Positions 1-6,721 of a DNA stretch of 10,826 nucleotides are shown piece by piece. Position 1 is the first letter of the stretch. Every line of letters begins with the position of its first letter. The translations under genes were made by a program, and so were the position numbers. The notes under the pieces were generated by a model that did no database searches, had not been told where the DNA came from, and saw only the letters and a list, made by a program, of their open reading frames with translations. Location of the stretch: contig CAZWAT010000092.1 in NCBI GenBank assembly GCA_964632015.1, positions 1 to 10,826 on the forward strand, in the 5' to 3' direction. This DNA comes from JAAYCO01 sp964632015. GTDB lineage: Bacteria > Planctomycetota > Phycisphaerae > SM23-33.

Positions 1-1
1 G

Positions 2-862
2 CGAACGCAGTTATGGGGCATGGATGTCACGTTGATGTCCAGCGCGATTGCGGGGATGATCGTAGTTGGAATCGTGCTCGCGGCGGTGATAATTCCACTG
101 GCGCGCCGACGGATTCGAAGCAAGCATGAAATCCCCACCGGAGCCCAAAGCGTTGTGGAAGTGATCATCGTATTTGTTCGCGACATGATCGCCAGACCCG
201 CACTGCATGATAAGGCATACGAATTCCTGCCATATCTGTTGACGCTGTTCGTGTTTCTGCTAGGGAACAATCTTCTTGGCATTATCCCGCTTGAGCCGCT
301 CACGAATCTGGTGGGTCTTCCTTCCATGGGCGCTACCCCCACAGCCATCGCTTCGGTCTGCATTGCGCTGGGGCTGACAACTTTGGTGACGATTGTCTTC
401 ATGGGGCTTCGCAAACAAGCCCTACGATGCAGGATGGAACGGGGCTGGCCGATGTACTTGTGCTATGCGGCCTCGGGATTTTTGTGGGCAAAAAGTCTCA
501 GCCCTCCGATCTCGGGCACGCTGGGATTGATTCTGGGCGTTCCTCTTGCCCTGCTCGAGCTTGTAGGCGTGCTTACAAAATGCTTCGCCCTGATGGTTCG
601 ATTGTTCGCCAATATGCTCGCTGGACACGTGCTGCTTGGTGTCCTGATGATGTTCATCATGCAGAGCTTGGCGGGTTTTCTCAGGGAGGCTACCCCTCAC
701 GTATTCTACGTGGCCCCGGTATGCATACTTGGAAGCGTGGCGGCCAGCATTCTTGAGCTGCTCGTTGCGGGGCTTCAGGCGTATATATTTACCTTTTTGA
801 CGGCCATGTTCCTTGGGTTATATGTCGAGGGACACGAAGAATCGCCAGAAAAGACCCATTGA
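2..862 (+). CDS. atpB: F1Fo ATP synthase subunit a (5'-partial)
   Basis: Subunit a is the membrane stator that forms the two proton half-channels against the c-ring in the cytoplasmic membrane. The frame is open to the window edge before the first ATG at 20, and that ATG starts directly at the first membrane helix, so the true start is probably upstream and the gene is cut. Numbered from the ATG at 20 (280 residues), hydrophobic helices lie at about 8-28, 70-92, 107-130, 165-215 and 230-268. The essential arginine is Arg194 in VRLFANMLAGH, matching E. coli Arg210. Gln253 in LQAYIF matches E. coli Gln252. His203 and Glu246 occupy the positions of E. coli Glu219 and His245, the swapped pair also seen in organellar enzymes. 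It is the first visible gene of the operon, 77 bases before atpE. Whether atpI or other genes precede it cannot be seen. Confidence 0.96.
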   Translation, partial: RTQLWGMDVTLMSSAIAGMIVVGIVLAAVIIPLARRRIRSKHEIPTGAQSVVEVIIVFVRDMIARPALHDKAYEFLPYLLTLFVFLLGNNLLGIIPLEPLTNLVGLPSMGATPTAIASVCIALGLTTLVTIVFMGLRKQALRCRMERGWPMYLCYAASGFLWAKSLSPPISGTLGLILGVPLALLELVGVLTKCFALMVRLFANMLAGHVLLGVLMMFIMQSLAGFLREATPHVFYVAPVCILGSVAASILELLVAGLQAYIFTFLTAMFLGLYVEGHEESPEKTH

Positions 863-928
863 GGCTTTGGCGGTTTGATGATACGATAGACCCTTTGTGT
901 GTACGGCCGAACCGGTCAAGGATGTTTC

Positions 929-933
929 AGGAG
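929..933 (+). promoter_or_regulatory. Shine-Dalgarno site of atpE
   Basis: AGGAG lies 6 bases before the ATG at 940. It decides the atpE start: the same frame is open back to a TTG at 859 that overlaps the atpB stop, but that start has no comparable ribosome site and would add 27 residues unlike any c subunit. Confidence 0.75.
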
Positions 934-939
934 AAGACA

Positions 940-1293
940 ATGAAGATGGGATACAGGGTTGTGGTTGCTTCGCTGGTTGTATTGGCAATTTCCGCGATTG
1001 CCTCGGCACAGGTAGGCGAAGCCCCCGAAGGTGTTGATTCTGAGAATGATGTGAGTAATTTTCCCATTGCTCGTGCACTTGGGATTGTTGGCTCATGTCT
1101 GGGTGCCGGCATAGCTGCTGTTGGTGGGGGGCTGGGCATAGCGCGAGTGGGCGCGAACACCATAGACGCCATCGCCCGTCAGCCCGAAGCCAGTGGGGCA
1201 ATGTTTGCTCCGATGATCGTCACGGCGGCAATGATCGAAGGCGGCATGCTTTTCGCCATGGTTATCTGCCTGCTTGGTGTTCTGTTTATCTAA
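940..1293 (+). CDS. atpE: F1Fo ATP synthase subunit c with N-terminal leader
   Basis: Subunit c forms the rotating membrane ring that carries the coupling ion. The product has 117 residues, against about 70-90 for a usual bacterial c subunit. The excess is an N-terminal leader: Lys and Arg at 2-6, a hydrophobic core at about 7-20 and an ASA site near 21-23 that looks like a signal peptidase I cut, leaving a mature protein of about 94 residues. A short acidic stretch (24-40) follows. Helix 1 is at about 43-70 with glycine-rich packing, then the polar loop ARQPEASG at 79-86 that touches gamma and epsilon, then helix 2 at about 88-117 with the ion-binding Glu100. The position equivalent to the Na+ ligand Gln32 of Ilyobacter is Ile, and Glu100 is followed by Gly rather than Ser, so a proton-type ring is inferred. 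The start at 940 is chosen on its AGGAG site. Confidence 0.95.
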   Translation: MKMGYRVVVASLVVLAISAIASAQVGEAPEGVDSENDVSNFPIARALGIVGSCLGAGIAAVGGGLGIARVGANTIDAIARQPEASGAMFAPMIVTAAMIEGGMLFAMVICLLGVLFI

Positions 1294-1301
1294 AAGCATT
1301 T

Positions 1302-1305
1302 GGAG
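1302..1305 (+). promoter_or_regulatory. Shine-Dalgarno site of atpF
   Basis: GGAG lies 7 bases before the ATG at 1313. It favours this start over a TTG at 1274 that would overlap the end of atpE and add 13 residues. Confidence 0.65.
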
Positions 1306-1312
1306 CGGTGCC

Positions 1313-1900
1313 ATGGCCGGGCCATTCCTTCGAATTCGCAAGGCATTGACACTAGCTGCGCCTGCACTATGCCTGGTCTCGCCTGCCTACGGTTCGGCGG
1401 GATTCGACTTCGGCAACATAGGCCAGGGTGTTGCTTCGATAGTGATATTCTTCGTGTTGCTGGCGGTTCTGAGCCGCTTCGCATGGAAGCCCCTTATCGC
1501 ACAGCTTCGAAGACGCGAAGAGGCGCTTGGAAAGCAGATTCAAAAGGCCAAGGTGCAGCAGCAGGAGGCACAGGAACTGCTAGAACAGTACCGGGCCAGA
1601 ATGCGAAAGGCTGAAGAGGACGCTAAAGAAGTTCTTGCCAAAAGCCACCAGGAGGCGGTGACGGCAAGGGAATTGTTGCTGACCAAAACCAGGGAAGAAG
1701 CAAAAGATGCCGCGGACGCCATGCGAGCCGACATCGAACGAGCCCGGGAAGACGCGATAAAAGACCTTCACGGGGCAGCGACAAGGCTTGCTGCTGAAAT
1801 GGCGACGCGGGTGGTCGAGCACAGCCTCAGCCAGGAAGAGCAGCGACGAATGGTTCAACGGGCTCTTGAAGAAATTAAGCGCAAAGGTCAGGAGCCATAA
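1313..1900 (+). CDS. atpF: F1Fo ATP synthase subunit b with N-terminal leader
   Basis: Subunit b is the peripheral stalk that joins subunit a in the membrane to delta and alpha on F1. The 195-residue product has one true membrane anchor at about 38-57, ending in the typical RFAWKPL, then a long charged helical stalk (58-195) rich in Glu, Lys, Arg, Gln and Ala, as in the b dimer coiled coil. Before the anchor is an extra leader: RIRK at 7-10, a hydrophobic stretch at about 11-24 and an AYGSA site at 25-29, which reads like a cleavable signal peptide. Ordinary b subunits such as that of E. coli (156 residues) start directly with the anchor. There is one b gene and no b' gene here, so a homodimeric stalk is expected. 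It lies 19 bases after atpE and 2 bases before atpH. Confidence 0.94.
   Translation: MAGPFLRIRKALTLAAPALCLVSPAYGSAGFDFGNIGQGVASIVIFFVLLAVLSRFAWKPLIAQLRRREEALGKQIQKAKVQQQEAQELLEQYRARMRKAEEDAKEVLAKSHQEAVTARELLLTKTREEAKDAADAMRADIERAREDAIKDLHGAATRLAAEMATRVVEHSLSQEEQRRMVQRALEEIKRKGQEP
1890..1894 (+). promoter_or_regulatory. Shine-Dalgarno site of atpH, inside atpF
   Basis: AGGAG within the last codons of atpF lies 8 bases before the atpH ATG at 1903. With only two bases between the genes, this suggests translational coupling of b and delta. Confidence 0.6.
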
Positions 1901-1902
1901 CC

Positions 1903-2508
1903 ATGGCTGCGCCCAAGGCTGAGTATATCACGGTCATGGACCCTCAGCAGCTTCCGCACGCGCGGGAATATGCGCAGGCCCTGCTTGCCCTCGTACCTGA
2001 AGACGACCAAGCGGAAGATCTGTGGGAAGAACTCAAGTGGCTTGTCGGGCTGCTCGATACCGTCGAAGGTTTCGAGGAATTACTGGTCCACGCGCCTCTG
2101 TCGGCAGGGCAGAGACGGGCCTTCGTCGAGCGGGTGTTCTCCGGTCGAGTGAGCAGGGTCTGCGAGGGACTGCTCGTGCTGCTTGCGAAAAAGAACCGCA
2201 TGCCGCTGCTGCGGACAATTGTGTACAGCTATCGACAGCGACTGGATAGGCGACAGCGAAAGGTGCAGGTCACTGTCACCACACCGACCCCTCTTGACGA
2301 GGGGCTTATCGAGGAGTTGAAGAAAACCCTCAAGGTCATCGTTGCCGATGAACCGGTGTTGAAACTCCGGGTGGATAGGAAACTGCTGGGAGGCCTGACT
2401 ATCAGTGTCGGCGATATGTTCTATGACGCCAGCGTAGCCGGTCAGCTTCATCGGCTGGAAAAAGATCTGCTGCACAAAATGGGACTCGTCACAACCGACG
2501 AGATGTGA
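1903..2508 (+). CDS. atpH: F1Fo ATP synthase subunit delta (OSCP family)
   Basis: Delta sits on top of the alpha3-beta3 hexamer and ties it to the b stalk. The 201-residue product is slightly longer than the usual 175-180. Residues at about 17-120 fit the helical N-terminal domain that binds the alpha N-termini. The C-terminal domain carries the family signature at about 162-187 (LGGLTISVGD, then YDASVAGQLHRLE), matching the usual GG-x-x-I-x-VGD...D-x-S pattern. The chosen ATG at 1903 has a Shine-Dalgarno site inside atpF. An in-frame ATG at 1936 (residue 12) would give a more typical N-terminus and cannot be excluded. The gene is followed by a 46-base gap holding a small hairpin before atpA. 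Confidence 0.94.
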   Translation: MAAPKAEYITVMDPQQLPHAREYAQALLALVPEDDQAEDLWEELKWLVGLLDTVEGFEELLVHAPLSAGQRRAFVERVFSGRVSRVCEGLLVLLAKKNRMPLLRTIVYSYRQRLDRRQRKVQVTVTTPTPLDEGLIEELKKTLKVIVADEPVLKLRVDRKLLGGLTISVGDMFYDASVAGQLHRLEKDLLHKMGLVTTDEM

Positions 2509-2513
2509 AGATG

Positions 2514-2534
2514 TCGACCAGGTTTCCGGGTCGA
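2514..2534 (+). other. Hairpin in the atpH-atpA gap
   Basis: TCGACC at 2514-2519 and GGTCGA at 2529-2534 are perfect inverted repeats. An inner GG/CC pairing across a TTT loop is possible after one A-G mismatch. The structure lies 20 bases upstream of the atpA ATG and is followed by a run of A, not T, on the + strand, so it is not a standard terminator for the operon. A role in mRNA stability or in setting translation of atpA is possible but is inference. Confidence 0.4.
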
Positions 2535-2554
2535 AAAAATGAACTGGACGATTC

Positions 2555-4273
2555 ATGAAGTTCAATACTGACGAAATCGCAAACATAATCCGTGAAGAAA
2601 TCGCCAACTACAAGATCGAGCTGGACGTTGCCCACGTTGGTAAGGTCCTTGAGGTTGGCGATGGCATCGCCCAGATCTATGGCCTGTCAAACGCCATGGC
2701 CGGCGAAATGCTGATATTTGAGAACGGTCAGATGGGGCAGGTCTTCAACCTTGAGGAAAGCTCGATCGGGGCCGTCATATACGGCGACTACCAGCAAATA
2801 AGGGAAGGTCAGTCCGTCCGAACCACAGGTAAGCTGCTCGAGGTTCCTGTGGGTTCTGAGCTGCTTGGGCGAGTGGTCGACCCGCTAGGCAAACCATTGG
2901 ATGGAAAAGCCAATATATCGACATCAGTAACGAGAGGTGTTGAGCTTCTTGCTCCTGGTATCGCGCAGCGCCAGCCTGTCGATGAACCTCTTGCCACCGG
3001 GATCAAGGCGGTTGACAGCATGACGCCCATAGGAAGGGGACAGCGTGAGCTGATCATTGGCGATCGCAAGACAGGCAAAACAGCCATTGCCATTGACGCC
3101 ATCATAAACCAGAAGAACACCGGTGTTGTATGTGTGTATGTGGCGATTGGGCAAAAGGAATCGACAGTGGCGAGCGTGGTTGACACGCTCAGCGCCCACG
3201 GCGCATTAGCGCACACGATAGTCGTGTCCGCAAGCAGTTCCGATCCCGCTCCGTTGCAGTATGTTGCCCCGTACAGCGGATGTGCCATGGCGGAATACTT
3301 CATGTATGTCCAGGGCAGGCCCACGTTGATTGTTTATGATGATTTGTCAAAGCAGGCGGCGGCTTACAGGCAGATATCGCTTCTGCTCCGACGTCCCCCG
3401 GGCCGTGAAGCCTACCCCGGCGATGTGTTCTACATTCACAGCCGACTTCTCGAGCGGGCATGCAAACTCGCCGAACATCACATTATTGTTCGCAAGGACG
3501 CCGAGCCTGAGGTGCCCAAGGGTGTCGACGGCGAAAGGTATGCCGGGCCAATGGGCAAAAAGGCGGCCTTGAAAAAAATCAAGGATATGAGCGACCCCGA
3601 CCAGCACGAGGTGCGAACGCTGACGAATTCCGGCGGGTCGATGACCGCGTTGCCGATCTGCGAAACGCAGGAGGGCGAGGTGTCCGCCTATATCCCGACG
3701 AACCTGATTTCAATCACTGACGGTCAGATATATCTTGAACCATCGCTGTTCTTCGCCGGGGTTCGACCCGCGATTAATGCCGGCATTTCGGTTTCGCGCG
3801 TAGGGTATAAGGCTGCGTATCCGGCAATGAAGGAAGTGGCCAAAAGCCTGCGACTCGACCTCGCCGCGTTTCGCGAGTTGGAATCGTTCGCTCAACTCGG
3901 TGTTGAGCTTGACGCCGCATCCCAGCGTCAGCTCGATCGCGGCCATCGTATGGTTCGCTTGTTGACCCAGTCGCAATATTCCCCGGTTGGCACTGCCGAG
4001 CAGGTCATCGCAATATTCGCCGGAATCGAAGGATTCCTCGACGAGTTGCACGTTGATGAGGTGCCCTATTTCGAGAGGGGGCTTCTGGAGCACATGCGAA
4101 AGGAGCATCCTGACATGATTGCCGATATCGAGGGGGACAAAACACTGCCTCCCGAGCGGCGAAAGATGCTCAAGACCATCATTACCGATTATGCCGAGGA
4201 TATCTATCGCCAAGAGCGCAAGGCAAGGCACACAAAGCCCACAGGCTCCAACCCGGAAATCCCTGAGGCATAG
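2555..4273 (+). CDS. atpA: F1Fo ATP synthase subunit alpha with long insertion
   Basis: Alpha is the non-catalytic nucleotide-binding subunit of the F1 hexamer and supplies an arginine to each beta active site. The product has 572 residues, against about 500-513 normally. The order is an N-terminal delta-contact helix (1-25), the beta-barrel (about 26-95), the nucleotide-binding domain and the helical C-terminal domain. Visible motifs are Walker A GDRKTGKT (169-176, Lys where E. coli has Gln), Walker B LIVYDD (258-263) and the arginine finger Arg415 in GISVSRVG. The extra length is mostly an insertion of about 50 residues at about 308-358, between the HSRLLERACKLAE helix and GGSMTALP. It is charged and rich in Lys, Asp and Pro. 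The rest is a C-terminal tail beyond about 555. The only upstream ribosome site is a weak GGA at 2546-2548, so translation may depend on coupling or on the nearby hairpin. Confidence 0.97.
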   Translation: MKFNTDEIANIIREEIANYKIELDVAHVGKVLEVGDGIAQIYGLSNAMAGEMLIFENGQMGQVFNLEESSIGAVIYGDYQQIREGQSVRTTGKLLEVPVGSELLGRVVDPLGKPLDGKANISTSVTRGVELLAPGIAQRQPVDEPLATGIKAVDSMTPIGRGQRELIIGDRKTGKTAIAIDAIINQKNTGVVCVYVAIGQKESTVASVVDTLSAHGALAHTIVVSASSSDPAPLQYVAPYSGCAMAEYFMYVQGRPTLIVYDDLSKQAAAYRQISLLLRRPPGREAYPGDVFYIHSRLLERACKLAEHHIIVRKDAEPEVPKGVDGERYAGPMGKKAALKKIKDMSDPDQHEVRTLTNSGGSMTALPICETQEGEVSAYIPTNLISITDGQIYLEPSLFFAGVRPAINAGISVSRVGYKAAYPAMKEVAKSLRLDLAAFRELESFAQLGVELDAASQRQLDRGHRMVRLLTQSQYSPVGTAEQVIAIFAGIEGFLDELHVDEVPYFERGLLEHMRKEHPDMIADIEGDKTLPPERRKMLKTIITDYAEDIYRQERKARHTKPTGSNPEIPEA

Positions 4274-4279
4274 CGAGTT

Positions 4280-5167
4280 ATGGCTAAGGCAAGGAAGATT
4301 CTCGAACAGGCGAAGACAATACGCAGCATTGCCGCCGTCACCAAAACGATGTCGATGGTTTCCACCGTGCGTTTCAAGAAGACGCATGACGTTGCGGATT
4401 CTGCCAGGCCTTACAACATCGCGCTGAATGAACTGATCGCCGACACAGTCGCCAGAAGCAAGCCCAAGGATCTTCGTCATCCGCTTCTTCAGCCTGCCAA
4501 GGATGTTCAGACGGAGGTGCTGCTGGTTGTGACTTCCGGCAGGGGACTGTGCGGCGCCTATAACATGAACGTCACAAAACTGGCTGCCGAGAGACTCCGT
4601 CAGCTTCAGCAAGCCGACTATACCGTGCTCGTCCGAGGTGTGGGCAAGCGAGGCATGCAGCAGTTGCGGTCCCGCGGAGTGAAAGTGGAAGTAGAGTACC
4701 CGCAGGTCGACTATCTTCCCAGCCCGTCGGAAGTAAAAGCTCTTTCTGACGCACTGATGGAAGAGTTTCTGGCGGGCAAGATAGGCGGACTTGAAGTGGC
4801 GTACATGCAGTTTGTTTCTTCGGGCAGGCAGAGGCCCGCAATCGCGCGGATTCTTCCCCTGAGTGAAATGCAAGCCCCCGAGAGGATCAGAATCGAGTTG
4901 CGCCGGCCGACGCCGTACGAATTCATTCCGTCGCCGGGCGAGGTCCTCAAAGACCTTCTGCCCGCGAGCGTCAGGATGAAGCTGTACCAGTGCTTCTTAG
5001 ACGCTGCCGTCAGCGAGCAGATCGCCAGAATGACCGCGATGAGATCAGCGACTGATAACGCACAGGAGATGATCCGCGACCTGACTGTGCGATATAACAG
5101 GGCAAGGCAGGCACAGATTACTACCGAACTTGCCGAAATTATGGGCGGAAGCGAGACCCCCAACTAA
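4280..5167 (+). CDS. atpG: F1Fo ATP synthase subunit gamma
   Basis: Gamma is the central rotating shaft that links the c-ring to the catalytic hexamer. The 295-residue product is close to the family norm of about 285-300. The N-terminal helix of the coiled-coil shaft is at about 1-55, including TIRSIAAVTKTMSMVS in place of the usual NTQKITKAMKMV. The central alpha/beta domain carries LLVVTSGRGLCGAYN (about 81-95), close to the usual TSDRGLCGGLN. The C-terminal shaft helix (about 245-290) contains ARMTAMRSATDNAQEMI and ends in TELAEIMGG, the characteristic family end. It starts 6 bases after atpA, with GAGG at 4265-4268 as a modest ribosome site inside the end of atpA. Confidence 0.96.
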   Translation: MAKARKILEQAKTIRSIAAVTKTMSMVSTVRFKKTHDVADSARPYNIALNELIADTVARSKPKDLRHPLLQPAKDVQTEVLLVVTSGRGLCGAYNMNVTKLAAERLRQLQQADYTVLVRGVGKRGMQQLRSRGVKVEVEYPQVDYLPSPSEVKALSDALMEEFLAGKIGGLEVAYMQFVSSGRQRPAIARILPLSEMQAPERIRIELRRPTPYEFIPSPGEVLKDLLPASVRMKLYQCFLDAAVSEQIARMTAMRSATDNAQEMIRDLTVRYNRARQAQITTELAEIMGGSETPN

Positions 5168-5216
5168 AAATAGATGTGAGCGACTCGGCCGATGCTCGCG
5201 AGGCAATGCCAGGGTC

Positions 5217-5221
5217 AGAGG
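5217..5221 (+). promoter_or_regulatory. Shine-Dalgarno site of atpD
   Basis: AGAGG lies 4 bases before the ATG at 5226 and 10 bases before a second in-frame ATG at 5232, so either could be used. It argues against an upstream in-frame start at 5130 that would overlap atpG. Confidence 0.6.
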
Positions 5222-5225
5222 TGAT

Positions 5226-6698
5226 ATGAGCATGTCAAATACAGGCAAAATAGTTCAGGTGATCGGCTCGACTTTCGACGCCGAGTTTCCTGAGGAGTCT
5301 CTTCCCAACATCTACAACGCGCTTCGTGTGGATGTGCAGGACGATAATGCGCCGGTTCACCTTACCGGCGAGGTTCAGCAGCATCTTGGCGGAGGCAGGG
5401 TAAGATGCGTCGCACTTGGCAGCACTGACGGGCTGAGGCGAGGAATGGATGCTGTGGACACGGGAAAACCCGTGCAGATGCCGGTAGGACTTTCGGTTCT
5501 GGGAAGAGTGTTCAACGTGCTGGGCGAGACGGTTGATGGAAAGGGCGAGATTCTCGCCAAGGAGTACCGCCCCATTCACGCGCCACCGCCGGCGTTTGAG
5601 GCCCTTACACCCAAAACAGAGATTTTCGAAACCGGCATCAAGGTTATCGATCTCCTTGCCCCGTTCGTCCGTGGCGGGAAAACCGGACTGTTCGGTGGCG
5701 CCGGACTGGGCAAGACAGTCATCATCCAGGAACTCATAACAAGAATCGCGACAAAGCACGGCGGATACAGCGTCTTTGCCGGAGTGGGCGAAAGAACCCG
5801 CGAGGGTAACGACATGTGGCTGGAAATGCAGGATCTCGACATCGGCGACTCCTGGCAGAAGATCATAGACAAGACCGTGCTGGTGTTTGGACAGATGAAC
5901 GAGCCTCCCGGCGCTCGCCTTCGCGTTGCTCTTTCGGCGCTGACGGTGGCGGAGTATTTCCGCGATACCACGGGCACCGACACGCTGTTGTTCATCGATA
6001 ACATTTTCCGCTACAGCCAGGCGGGTAGCGAAGTATCGGCGCTGCTGGGCAGAATGCCCTCGGCGGCAGGTTATCAGCCTACTCTCGCCACCGAGATGGG
6101 CGAACTGCAGGAGCGAATCACCTCGACCCGCAAGGGTGCAATTACGTCTGTTCAGGCGGTGTATGTTCCCGCTGACGACATGACCGACCCGGCCCCATCG
6201 GCGGCGGTGACTCACCTTGACGCGTTCATCGTCCTCGAACGATCAATCGTTGAAAAGGGTATCTATCCCGCGATCGATCCGCTGGCGAGTTCGTCGCGAA
6301 TACTCGACCCGCAGTACGTGGGGCAGAAGCATTACGACACCGCCAGGCGGGTTCAGCAGATACTTCAGCGATATCGCGACCTTCAGGATATCATCGCGGT
6401 GCTGGGCGTTGACGAGCTTAACGAAGAAGACCGCCAAATCGTCAACCGCGCCCGGCGAATAGAAAGGTTCCTATCTCAGCCGTTCTTCGTCAGTGAAGTG
6501 TTTACCGGCAAAACAGGCAATTTTACGCCGCTGGCAGAGACTATCCGATCGTTCGACGAGATATGCGATGGCAAGTGGGATCACCTGCCAGAATCGGCAT
6601 TCATGTATGTGGGAACTGTCGAAGAGGCCGCCGAGCAGGCCAAAAAATTTGAAGAGGCGTCCGCGACTCCACAGGCAGTGCCAATTCCCCGCAAGTAG
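5226..6698 (+). CDS. atpD: F1Fo ATP synthase subunit beta (catalytic)
   Basis: Beta holds the three catalytic sites for ATP synthesis and hydrolysis. The product has 490 residues, slightly over the usual 460-480. It has the N-terminal barrel (about 5-85), Walker A GGAGLGKT (157-164, Leu where most have Val), the catalytic Glu189 in VGERTREGND, Walker B LLFIDN (254-259) and the DELNEED loop (396-402), a close variant of DELSEED, which gamma pushes against. From about residue 335 to the end, including LERSIVEKGIYPAIDPLASS, the sequence resembles planctomycete beta subunits from memory; this was not checked by search. A Pro- and Ala-rich tail of about 15 residues follows. The start at 5226 is set by AGAGG upstream; 5232 is the alternative. 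It is preceded by a 58-base gap and followed after 23 bases by the nitroreductase gene. Confidence 0.97.
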   Translation: MSMSNTGKIVQVIGSTFDAEFPEESLPNIYNALRVDVQDDNAPVHLTGEVQQHLGGGRVRCVALGSTDGLRRGMDAVDTGKPVQMPVGLSVLGRVFNVLGETVDGKGEILAKEYRPIHAPPPAFEALTPKTEIFETGIKVIDLLAPFVRGGKTGLFGGAGLGKTVIIQELITRIATKHGGYSVFAGVGERTREGNDMWLEMQDLDIGDSWQKIIDKTVLVFGQMNEPPGARLRVALSALTVAEYFRDTTGTDTLLFIDNIFRYSQAGSEVSALLGRMPSAAGYQPTLATEMGELQERITSTRKGAITSVQAVYVPADDMTDPAPSAAVTHLDAFIVLERSIVEKGIYPAIDPLASSSRILDPQYVGQKHYDTARRVQQILQRYRDLQDIIAVLGVDELNEEDRQIVNRARRIERFLSQPFFVSEVFTGKTGNFTPLAETIRSFDEICDGKWDHLPESAFMYVGTVEEAAEQAKKFEEASATPQAVPIPRK

Positions 6699-6710
6699 AT
6701 AGAATTGCCT

Positions 6711-6716
6711 AAGGAG
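6711..6716 (+). promoter_or_regulatory. Strong Shine-Dalgarno site of the nitroreductase gene
   Basis: AAGGAG lies 5 bases before the ATG at 6722. It is the best ribosome site in the operon, so the inserted gene is expected to be translated on its own merit and not only by coupling to atpD. Confidence 0.75.
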
Positions 6717-6721
6717 CCGAC

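Noticed and set aside
1370..1375. Cys20 in the atpF leader, considered as a lipoprotein site
   Set aside because: The preceding residues are Pro-Ala-Leu, which do not fit the lipobox pattern with a small residue before the Cys. A signal peptidase I site further on (AYG-SA) is more plausible.
3059..3082. Lys in place of Gln in the alpha P-loop (GDRKTGKT), considered as a functional anomaly
   Set aside because: I recall the same variant in other functional ATP synthases, including mycobacteria, so it is natural variation.
3710..4873. Long - strand open frame of 387 codons
   Set aside because: It lies antisense to the end of atpA and most of atpG, both with intact family motifs. The translation resembles no family and the frame follows from the codon bias of the coding strand.
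5178..5197. Palindrome TCGGCCGA flanked by GAGC and GCTC in the atpG-atpD gap, considered as an operator or hairpin
   Set aside because: The pairings compete with one another and are only 4 pairs long outside the 8-base palindrome. This is within what a GC-rich gap gives by chance.
5235..6215. Long - strand open frame of 326 codons
   Set aside because: It is antisense to the catalytic core of atpD, including the Walker motifs, and has no recognisable domain or ribosome site.
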